DNA from: Niabella sp.
GTDB taxonomy: Bacteria > Bacteroidota > Bacteroidia > Chitinophagales > Chitinophagaceae
Reading direction: 5' to 3'
Assembly (NCBI GenBank): GCA_017744715.1
Contig: JAGIAT010000004.1
Coordinates: forward strand, 372,001-436,000
DNA length: 64,000 nt
Shown: in pieces, positions 1 to 6,706 of the stretch
Layout: every line of letters starts with the position of its first letter
How positions within the stretch are numbered: the stretch's first letter is position 1
The notes under the pieces: generated by a model
Database searches by the model: none
What the model saw: the letters and a program-made list of their open reading frames with translations, nothing else
Told to the model about the DNA's origin: nothing
Translations under genes and position numbers: made by a program

Positions 1-1637
1 TCAGGAAACGGATCCAGCAGTTGAAGGCGTTTGCTATCCGGTGCTACTTTCACTTCTACTCCGGAGCCATCCGCCGCAGGTGCCTGGTATCCCGGATCGT
101 CTACCGCAAAACCTTTGGCTGGTAACTCTTCGCCACTTGGAGGATCCAGTTTTACCGTCTCTCCTTTTTCATTTACCAGGGTATCCGTAATCGGGTTGAA
201 CGTAAGATCGCCTGCAATGGCCAGCGCCGTTACCAGCTCCGGAGACGCTACAAATGCGTAAGTATTCGGGTTACCGTCAGCTCTTTTAGCAAAGTTCCGG
301 TTGAACGAATGTACGATGGTATTTTTTTCCTGTTTATCCGCACCCAAACGGTTCCACATACCAATGCAGGGACCGCAGGCGTTGGCAAATACGGTGGCAC
401 CGATACTGGCAAAGGTATCCAGGAATCCGTCCCGCTCAATGGTATAGCGCACCTGTTCGGATCCGGGCGTAATCGTAAATTCAGCCTTTGTTTTCAGTCC
501 TTTTTCATTCACCTGTTTCGCCAGGGATACGGCACGGCTGATATCTTCATAAGAAGAGTTGGTGCAGCTTCCGATCAAACCCACTTCTACTTTTGTAGGC
601 CATTCGTTTGCAGCAGCCGCTTCTTTCATTTTTGAAATGGGCGTTGCCAGATCGGGTGTAAAAGGTCCGTTCAAATGCGGCTCCAGTTCATCCAGGTTGA
701 TTTCGATTACCTGGTCGAAATATAGTTCAGGATTTGCATATACTTCCGGATCTGCCGTCAGTTGTTCCTTAACAGCATCGGCCGCCGCTGCCACATCCTC
801 GCGCCCGGTTGCTTTCAGATAACGGCTCATGCTGTCGTCATAAGCAAAGGTAGAGGTGGTGGCCCCGATCTCCGCCCCCATATTACAAATGGTGCCCTTA
901 CCGGTACAGCTCAATGCCTGTGCACCTTCTCCAAAATATTCCACGATACAGCCGGTTCCTCCTTTTACGGTAAGAATTCCGGCTACCTTCAAAATCACAT
1001 CCTTTGGTGCAGCCCATCCGTTCAATTTTCCGGTGAGCTTTACGCCGATCAGTTTGGGCATTTTCAATTCCCAGGGAAGGCCCGACATTACATCGCAGGC
1101 ATCTGCCCCGCCTACGCCGATCGCAATCATTCCCAATCCACCTGCATTTACTGTATGGCTGTCTGTTCCGATCATCATTCCACCGGGAAACGCATAATTT
1201 TCCAATACTACCTGGTGAATGATACCGGCACCTGGTTTCCAGAAACCGATACCGTATTTATTAGAAACCGAAGCAAGAAAATCAAACACTTCACTGCTGT
1301 CTTGTTTGGCTACCGCCAGATCCTGTGCTGCGCCGGTTTGTGCCATAATCAGGTGATCGCAGTGTACCGTAGAAGGAACCGCTACCTTATCGCGGCCCGC
1401 CTGCATAAACTGCAGCAGCGCCATTTGCGCGGTTGCGTCCTGCATTGCTACCCTGTCCGGAGCAAAATCCACATAGTCCACCCCTCTCTGGTAAGCCCTT
1501 TGAGCGGGTGTGGTCAGGTGCGCATACAGTACTTTTTCGGTAAAAGTCAAAGGCTTGTTCACGAGTTTACGCGCCTCAGCTACTTTTCCTTCAAATTCGG
1601 CGTAAACCTTCTTTATCAGGTCAATATCAAATGCCAT
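1..1637 (-). CDS. acn: Aconitate hydratase, N-terminal 545 residues (3' end outside window)
   Basis: TCA-cycle enzyme that interconverts citrate and isocitrate through a [4Fe-4S] cluster in the cytoplasm. The reading frame opens at ATG 1637 ([12 protein letters not shown]) and stays open to the window edge. About 545 residues are present of the roughly 750 usual for the mitochondrial-type family, so the swivel domain and stop lie outside. The three cluster ligands are visible: Cys358 in [10 protein letters not shown], and Cys421 and Cys424 in [11 protein letters not shown]. These numbers coincide with the known ligand positions of mitochondrial aconitase. Substrate-loop motifs such as [14 protein letters not shown] are also present. 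It is transcribed away from the small PspC-like gene at 1988. No clear promoter was seen upstream. The identification is very secure. Confidence 0.96.
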   Translation of the reverse strand, partial: MAFDIDLIKKVYAEFEGKVAEARKLVNKPLTFTEKVLYAHLTTPAQRAYQRGVDYVDFAPDRVAMQDATAQMALLQFMQAGRDKVAVPSTVHCDHLIMAQTGAAQDLAVAKQDSSEVFDFLASVSNKYGIGFWKPGAGIIHQVVLENYAFPGGMMIGTDSHTVNAGGLGMIAIGVGGADACDVMSGLPWELKMPKLIGVKLTGKLNGWAAPKDVILKVAGILTVKGGTGCIVEYFGEGAQALSCTGKGTICNMGAEIGATTSTFAYDDSMSRYLKATGREDVAAAADAVKEQLTADPEVYANPELYFDQVIEINLDELEPHLNGPFTPDLATPISKMKEAAAANEWPTKVEVGLIGSCTNSSYEDISRAVSLAKQVNEKGLKTKAEFTITPGSEQVRYTIERDGFLDTFASIGATVFANACGPCIGMWNRLGADKQEKNTIVHSFNRNFAKRADGNPNTYAFVASPELVTALAIAGDLTFNPITDTLVNEKGETVKLDPPSGEELPAKGFAVDDPGYQAPAADGSGVEVKVAPDSKRLQLLDPFP

Positions 1638-1953
1638 AAAAAAATCATTTAATTGGATGTGAATGAATTGCCGCGAATTTACAAAATTCTGACGGTTTTA
1701 CCGATTAAAATCACAGGATTACGATGATATTCCTGATCACAATACGGATTTGTCCCCCCGTTCAAAGGAGCTCGTCCGGTGATCTGAAGGATTGGCGGAA
1801 AATAAGCTGCCGGGCAGCCGCCGGTTTACACCGGGTCGCTCATTCCTCCTCCATTTTAACACCCAAAAATTTCGTAATCAGCCTATTGAAATAAAAATAT
1901 CAACCCCGCTCCAATATCCGCCCCGAAAACATACAGAATTCAGAAAGAATAAA
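1638..1953. other. Intergenic region between aconitase and the PspC-like gene
   Basis: This AT-rich stretch separates two divergent genes. I see no convincing ORF, RNA gene or repeat in it. It presumably holds the aconitase promoter on the minus strand, but no TAnnTTTG box is obvious at a sensible distance from 1637. The short plus-strand reading frame at 1792-2013 has no family resemblance and overlaps the better gene that follows. Confidence 0.4.
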
Positions 1954-1961
1954 TATTTTTG
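1954..1961 (+). promoter_or_regulatory. -7 promoter box for PspC-like gene
   Basis: TATTTTTG matches the Bacteroidota -7 consensus TAnnTTTG exactly and lies 26 bases before the ATG at 1988. A matching -33 TTG element is not clear. Confidence 0.5.
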
Positions 1962-1987
1962 CATTGTCAATTTTGATAGTACTAACT

Positions 1988-2209
1988 ATGAATCGTCTGA
2001 AAAGTTTTGTTGAATGGAACGCATTCGGCGTTTGTTCTTCCATCGGGAACCGGATGAACATTTCTCCCAGCCGTATCCGGCAGTACTTTATTTATACCTC
2101 CGTTTTAACCATGGGGTCGCCCATCCTGATCTATATGATCCTGGCGTTCTTTAAGAATGTTAAAAACTACATCCACTCTTCAAAAAGAAATCCCTGGTAT
2201 TATCTGTAA
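1988..2209 (+). CDS. Small PspC-domain-like membrane protein
   Basis: A 73-residue protein starting MNRLKSFVEWNAFGVC. The pattern of an N-terminal amphipathic stretch, then a basic linker (SRIRQYFIYTS), one hydrophobic helix (about residues 38-58, VLTMGSPILIYMILAFF) and a basic tail ending in a WYY-type motif is that of the short PspC-like proteins common in Bacteroidota. PspC proteins are inner-membrane components of envelope-stress responses; a role for this one is only inferred from the family. An upstream in-frame ATG at 1964 is possible, but the start at 1988 fits the -7 box at 1954 and the family length better. It stands alone and converges with the histidine kinase gene. Confidence 0.7.
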   Translation: MNRLKSFVEWNAFGVCSSIGNRMNISPSRIRQYFIYTSVLTMGSPILIYMILAFFKNVKNYIHSSKRNPWYYL

Positions 2210-2247
2210 TAAACGGAATCTGCAGGAAACACCTGGCCGCGGGTTAA

Positions 2248-3561
2248 TCAGGAGCTACTCCCTTTTGGCAGCCATACGGTAAAACGGGTTCCCTTTCCGG
2301 GTGCACTTTCCACGTTGATCATCCCTTTATTCTGGCGAACAAATTCACTACAGAGCAACAAGCCAACTCCCGCTCCCCGTTCCCCAACCGTACCGTAAGC
2401 CGGATCCTGCGGACCGTAGAACATTTTTTTTAGCCGTTCCGCATCCATGCCCATACCCTCATCGGTAATGGTAATGGCTACCTGGTCGCCCAGATCATCG
2501 GCGGCAATGTCCACATGTCCGCCGGAAAAACTGAATTTGACCGCGTTGCTAAACAGGTTGCGCAGTACTACGGAAATCTGATCCCGGTCGGCATACAAGG
2601 CGGTATCCGCCCCAATCCGGATATCGGTCTGGATCTTTTTTTGTTGTGTAACCGGCTCAAAGAAACGCGTTACTTCTCCTATCAGCGGTAATAACGGGAA
2701 ATTTCCGGGCGTCATTTGTATACCCTGCATCCCGCGGGCGCTCCAGCGCAACAGGTTATCCAGTGTGCCGCTCAACTGCGAAACCCGGTCGTGCAGTACC
2801 GCCGTGGCGGCCTGCATCTCGTCGCCGTTCAGCAAACCGCCCCTGAACTGCTCCAGCAGCGCATCAAGAGTAGCAATCGGGCTGCGGATATCGTGCGCTA
2901 CCACGGAAAACAGCCGCTCCTTATCCCGGTTCATTACCGTTAATGCCTGCCGCTGCCCTTCAATTTCGCGCTCGTAATCAGACTGTATGGATTTAAAAAA
3001 GAACAGGGCCAGTACTACAAAAAGTAAGGCGGTGGCCACATTGCTCCAAACCCGTTGTTCCGGAACAGGAGACCCAAAAATAGGAGGCTGCGGAAAAAAT
3101 AAAATAAACAGGTGCGCAGCAATGATCATCAGGCTCAGTCCGATCACCACCCGAACGTTATCATTTACCAGAATCGCAATTACAAGTATGTTCAGCAGGA
3201 AATACTGCGCCCCATTGTGAAAAAACATGCCGGTAAATGTATAAATCAGCAGATTCGCCCCAATCAGCACCAGCCGTGCACCCAGGTACATGCGCCACCG
3301 GTGCATGGCAAATACCATCAGGGCCGAAAGCGCGTTTGCCAGGTTTAGTATGGATAAAACGGGGCGACCCTGTATAAAATTAACAATGGTATAGAAAAGC
3401 ATAAAAGGAATACAGGGCAGCGCCAGCAGGTTTAACAATTTGGTCCGCCTGGACTCTACATAGGGCATAGCAGGCAGCACTCCAACATTTACAATACTAT
3501 TCCAAACCTTATTTACATATTTCAGCAATAATTGTTTCGCTCTTGGGGCCATAAGGAACAA
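2248..3561 (-). CDS. Membrane-bound sensor histidine kinase
   Basis: About 437 residues. The N-terminal half (about residues 42-190) has roughly six hydrophobic membrane segments with almost no periplasmic domain, which suggests sensing within or at the membrane. It is followed by a classical HisKA domain with phospho-acceptor His223 (VVAHDIRSPIA) and a HATPase domain with N box (RNLFSNAVKFS, Asn339), G1 (DEGMGM) and G2 (GAGVGLLLC). There is no response regulator beside it, so it is an orphan kinase. The initiator may be the internal ATG at 3552 (MAPRAKQ) rather than 3561, because a perfect TATCTTTG box at 3566-3559 overlaps the first codon and ends six bases before 3552. The kinase call is secure; the signal is unknown. 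Confidence 0.9.
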   Translation of the reverse strand: MFLMAPRAKQLLLKYVNKVWNSIVNVGVLPAMPYVESRRTKLLNLLALPCIPFMLFYTIVNFIQGRPVLSILNLANALSALMVFAMHRWRMYLGARLVLIGANLLIYTFTGMFFHNGAQYFLLNILVIAILVNDNVRVVIGLSLMIIAAHLFILFFPQPPIFGSPVPEQRVWSNVATALLFVVLALFFFKSIQSDYEREIEGQRQALTVMNRDKERLFSVVAHDIRSPIATLDALLEQFRGGLLNGDEMQAATAVLHDRVSQLSGTLDNLLRWSARGMQGIQMTPGNFPLLPLIGEVTRFFEPVTQQKKIQTDIRIGADTALYADRDQISVVLRNLFSNAVKFSFSGGHVDIAADDLGDQVAITITDEGMGMDAERLKKMFYGPQDPAYGTVGERGAGVGLLLCSEFVRQNKGMINVESAPGKGTRFTVWLPKGSSS

Positions 3562-3566
3562 AGATA
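3559..3566 (-). promoter_or_regulatory. -7 promoter box overlapping histidine kinase start
   Basis: TATCTTTG on the minus strand matches TAnnTTTG. It ends six bases before the ATG at 3552, so the transcript would have almost no leader if this box is used. Confidence 0.45.
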
Positions 3567-3786
3567 AACCAATGACTTCTATCTGTTCATACCGTATCCG
3601 GCAATAAAAACAGCCGCTGTTTAAAAACCAACAACACTACATTGCCGGACATCGGTCAGGAACTGCATCACTGAATAATAAATCGTTGGATATCAAAAAA
3701 TTGTACGCTTTCTCGAAAATTTACCAGACGTATGTGTAACATTTTAAAACTTTTTGCTATTATTAGGTAAAGGGTAAATTACTTCG

Positions 3787-4344
3787 TTGGACCAAACCGT
3801 AGAAATAGCGAGAGATGAGCAGGTTGAACTTTGCAAAAAGGGAGACAATAGTGCCTATTTCAGTATCTATGAACGGTATGCCAAGCCCATGCTGAACAGC
3901 AGCATGCGGATCCTGAATAATATTGCAGATGCGGAGGATATGGTACAGGAGGCATTTATTGACGCGTTCAACAACCTGGAGTCTTTTACCTATAAAAGCT
4001 CATTTGAGGCCTGGTTGCGGCGGATTGTTATTAATAAATCCATCAGCCTGCTGCGGAAACGAAAGATTTCCTGGACGGATATCGATGTTTCGGGCGCGGC
4101 AACTCCAGATGAACCGGATGACATCAATGAAGCGCAATTTGAATTTGATATACAAAGGGTAAAAGCAGCAATCCGTGCGCTCCCCGAAAACTACAGGGTC
4201 ATTTTTAATTTGTTTGTTATCGATGAACTGAAGCAGGATGAAATTGCTTCACTTCTTAATATTTCTCATAATAATGTCCGAACGATTTACCACCGCGCAA
4301 AGAAAAAGGTGCTGGACATATTAAATGCGAATGATCATGGATAA
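3787..4344 (+). CDS. ECF-type RNA polymerase sigma factor (sigma-70 family)
   Basis: A 185-residue sigma factor. Region 2 is seen in AYFSIYERYAKPML and DAEDMVQEAFIDAFNNL (core binding and -10 recognition, about residues 20-90), and region 4 near the C-terminus in LPENYRVIFNLFVIDELKQ and EIASLLNISHNNVRTIYHRA (helix-turn-helix for -35 recognition). The start is TTG at 3787 because no in-frame ATG occurs before about residue 34, inside region 2. The next gene starts at 4337 and overlaps the last codons, so the two are translationally coupled. This is the usual arrangement of an ECF sigma factor with its membrane regulator, so it probably drives an envelope-related regulon and perhaps its own operon. 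Confidence 0.9.
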   Translation: MDQTVEIARDEQVELCKKGDNSAYFSIYERYAKPMLNSSMRILNNIADAEDMVQEAFIDAFNNLESFTYKSSFEAWLRRIVINKSISLLRKRKISWTDIDVSGAATPDEPDDINEAQFEFDIQRVKAAIRALPENYRVIFNLFVIDELKQDEIASLLNISHNNVRTIYHRAKKKVLDILNANDHG

Positions 4345-5065
4345 TCGGTTAGAAAACTTTATTCAAAAGAACAAAGCCTCCTTTGACGACCAGGAGCCCT
4401 CGGCGGCTCTCTGGAAGCGTCTGGAAAAAAAAATACAGGAACAGCAGGGGCAGCAACCGGCGATGGCCGAGGGACCCTCCGGTTCCAAAGTGGTTAAGAT
4501 CAACTGGTGGAAATGGGCCGCCGCCGCCATGATCGTGATCACTGCCGGGGTTTTAAGCAAACCTTACTGGAAGCCGGGCGCTTCCGATCCGGCCCCTGCC
4601 CAACATGCTTATAACGATTCCGGAAGCCGCTACCAGGGCTCCGGCGACAGCAACGAAAATACGGCCCACAATAACGGGCTTGTTTATGAAGATAAACAAA
4701 CCCCGCATAACCCCGGAAAGAATGGGTTGCCGAAAGATCCGCTCTCGGAAGACCGGCAGGCCGGCAATGAAGTAAAAGAGGAGCTCTTTCATTATACCCG
4801 TTTAATCGAGATCAAACAAAAAGAAATTGCTACGTTAAAAAACAATTATCCTGAGTTATTTGAACAGTTTTCAAAAGATCTTACCACACTCGACAATTCT
4901 TTTGCGACCCTGAAACACAAGTATGACGAAGGTTTAAACAGTGAACAATTACTGAGCGCTATGATCGAAAACCTGAAGTTGCAAACCGAATTGCTGAACC
5001 GCCAGCTGGAGATCACCAAAAAACTTAAACAACAAAAAAATGAACCGACATATAAAAATATTTAG
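4337..5065 (+). CDS. Predicted anti-sigma-like single-pass membrane protein
   Basis: A 242-residue protein beginning MDNRLENFIQKNK; an in-frame ATG at 4325 is less likely because it lies inside the sigma gene. Residues 1-55 are cytoplasmic-looking and include PSAALWKRLEKKI, a pattern seen in short Bacteroidota anti-sigma proteins. One membrane helix spans about 56-74 (WWKWAAAAMIVITAGVL). A low-complexity Asn/Gly/Pro linker follows, then a long charged coiled-coil segment (about 140-235) in the periplasm. It overlaps the sigma gene by 8 bp and the next gene by 26 bp. Its role as the sigma factor's partner is inferred from position and topology, not from a recognised zinc-binding anti-sigma motif, which is absent. 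Confidence 0.65.
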   Translation: MDNRLENFIQKNKASFDDQEPSAALWKRLEKKIQEQQGQQPAMAEGPSGSKVVKINWWKWAAAAMIVITAGVLSKPYWKPGASDPAPAQHAYNDSGSRYQGSGDSNENTAHNNGLVYEDKQTPHNPGKNGLPKDPLSEDRQAGNEVKEELFHYTRLIEIKQKEIATLKNNYPELFEQFSKDLTTLDNSFATLKHKYDEGLNSEQLLSAMIENLKLQTELLNRQLEITKKLKQQKNEPTYKNI

Positions 5066-5939
5066 CCTTTTTTTCCTGCTTTTGGCGGTTTACAGCAGCA
5101 CCCGGGCCGAAAACAGCGAATGGGATGCGGAAAAACGGAAATCCATTTCGCGCTCCTATCCTTTAACCGACCATTCAAGGGTTTCCATTAAAAACTCTTT
5201 TGGGAATGTAACGGTTTCCAGCTGGAATAAAAATGAGGTTAAGGTAGATGTAACGATTACGGTGAAAGCCTCCAGCGACCAGATAGCGGCAAACATCCTG
5301 GACGCCATCTCCATCGAAGAAAGCGGGGGAACCAATATTTCCTTTGAAACAAAGATCCGTTCCAAAAGCAGCGGGGGCCGTGGTAAAAGCTCATCAATGC
5401 AGATTGATTACGCGGTGTACCTGCCGGCGGCTACAAACCTAAAGGTCATCAACTCCTTTGGTAATACGCATATTCCTGACCGTACCGGCAGCACAGAACT
5501 TTCCCAATCTTATGGCAACCTTACCACGGGTAACCTGGCTAATATCGACCGGTTGTCGGTAGAATTTGGGAAACTGATCGCCAAGGAGCTGGAAAACACA
5601 AAGGTATTTGTAAAATTTTCGCAGGTTGATATCGACCGGTTATCGGGCAATTTCGATGGTAACTTCCAGTTTTGTACCCGCCCTTCCATCGGGCTTACGC
5701 CTGCTGTGCAGCATGTGAAGATTGACTCAAAATATTCAGATCTTACCCTCACCCTTCCGAGGTCTTTTGAAGCCAATGTTGACATCACCACCAATTTCGG
5801 CCGTTTAACCAATAACAGCGACCTCAAGCTGACGGATAAAGACGGTAGCCGGATGACTGAAACGCGGTATTCAACCTCTTCAAGGACCAGCCGGAAGATC
5901 TCGATCCGGAGCGAATTTGGTAAGATCCAGCTGAAATAA
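5040..5939 (+). CDS. DUF4097-type putative adhesin / beta-helical surface protein
   Basis: A 299-residue protein with a signal peptide (about residues 1-23, ending STRAEN). The mature part has repeated short beta-strand turns, such as VSIKNSFGNVTVSSW, LKVINSFGNTH and VDITTNFGRLTNNS. The recurring N/S-F/Y-G-N/K/R motif is typical of DUF4097 putative adhesins, which fold as a right-handed beta-helix-like stack. It is the third member of a tightly overlapping operon with the ECF sigma factor and its membrane partner, so it is probably an exported product of the same stress circuit. It could be periplasmic or surface-attached; no sorting signal is visible. Confidence 0.75.
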   Translation: MNRHIKIFSLFFLLLAVYSSTRAENSEWDAEKRKSISRSYPLTDHSRVSIKNSFGNVTVSSWNKNEVKVDVTITVKASSDQIAANILDAISIEESGGTNISFETKIRSKSSGGRGKSSSMQIDYAVYLPAATNLKVINSFGNTHIPDRTGSTELSQSYGNLTTGNLANIDRLSVEFGKLIAKELENTKVFVKFSQVDIDRLSGNFDGNFQFCTRPSIGLTPAVQHVKIDSKYSDLTLTLPRSFEANVDITTNFGRLTNNSDLKLTDKDGSRMTETRYSTSSRTSRKISIRSEFGKIQLK

Positions 5940-5982
5940 AAGGCGCTTTTATTTCAGGTGCCGCTAACGGGATTGCGGGGCA

Positions 5983-6007
5983 AGAAAAAAGGCCATTGAT
6001 GATGGCC
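5983..6007 (-). terminator. Rho-independent terminator after the response regulator
   Basis: On the minus strand a perfect 6-bp stem GGCCAT/ATGGCC with a 5-base loop is followed by TTTTTTCTT. It lies about 55 bases after the response regulator stop. Confidence 0.75.
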
Positions 6008-6059
6008 CCTGGGGTGTAGTAAAAGTTAAATAAAGGCATTTTCCATTGTCCGGTTATTT

Positions 6060-6680
6060 TCATTTAAGATGTTTATAATAAAATGATATGGCCTCCCCCA
6101 GTGAAGCCACGTGCAACTTTTCGTAAATTCTTCTGGTATAGGTTCCAACGGTGTTAAAGGTAATCTGCAGCTTTTCTGCAATCATTTTATAACTCAGTCC
6201 GTCTGCCAGCAGTTGCAATACCTCAGCTTCCCGTTCGCTTAATGAGGAAGCAACTACCGGCGGTTTAAAATAATCCAGCACCTTAAGCGCAATTCCGGGG
6301 TTCATTACTGCTCCGCCTTGATGAACATCATGAATGGCTTGCAGTAATTTTTGAGAAGAATCGTTTTTCAATACATACCCGCTGGCGCCATTGCGGATAC
6401 TGGTAAAAATCTTCTCACTGTCATCAAAGACCGTCTGCATAAGTACTTTGATCCCGGGACGCGTTGTTTTGATTGTTTTTAAGCCCTCAAGTCCATTTAC
6501 CTCCGGCATATTGATATCCATCAGTACTACGTCAGGCTGGGTGTTGTCCATGTCTGCAACGGCATCTTTACAATTCTCTGCCTCACCAACATACTCCAGA
6601 TCGTCTGTTAGTTGAATCAGGTTTTTGAGACTGTCTCTCCTGGCTATATTATCATCATATATAAAAACCCTGATTGGCAT
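6060..6680 (-). CDS. NarL/LuxR-family response regulator
   Basis: A 206-residue two-domain regulator. The receiver domain has the acidic pair Asp9-Asp10, phospho-acceptor Asp55 (VVLMDINMPEVNG), Thr83 and Lys105 (YVLKND). The C-terminal LuxR-type helix-turn-helix is at about 144-206 (LSEREAEVLQLLADGLSYKMIAEKL). It follows the propeller sensor kinase by 26 bp on the same strand, and that kinase carries a HisKA_3 domain of the kind that pairs with NarL regulators, so the two form a system. A separate -7 box in the 26-bp gap suggests that it can also be expressed alone. Targets are unknown. Confidence 0.93.
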   Translation of the reverse strand: MPIRVFIYDDNIARRDSLKNLIQLTDDLEYVGEAENCKDAVADMDNTQPDVVLMDINMPEVNGLEGLKTIKTTRPGIKVLMQTVFDDSEKIFTSIRNGASGYVLKNDSSQKLLQAIHDVHQGGAVMNPGIALKVLDYFKPPVVASSLSEREAEVLQLLADGLSYKMIAEKLQITFNTVGTYTRRIYEKLHVASLGEAISFYYKHLK

Positions 6681-6688
6681 TGCTCCGG

Positions 6689-6696
6689 CAAAGATA
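6689..6696 (-). promoter_or_regulatory. -7 promoter box in the kinase-regulator gap
   Basis: TATCTTTG on the minus strand lies eight bases before the response regulator ATG (6680) and inside the 26-bp gap after the kinase stop (6707). It would give the regulator its own, nearly leaderless transcript. Confidence 0.5.
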
Positions 6697-6706
6697 AAAG
6701 AGTTAA

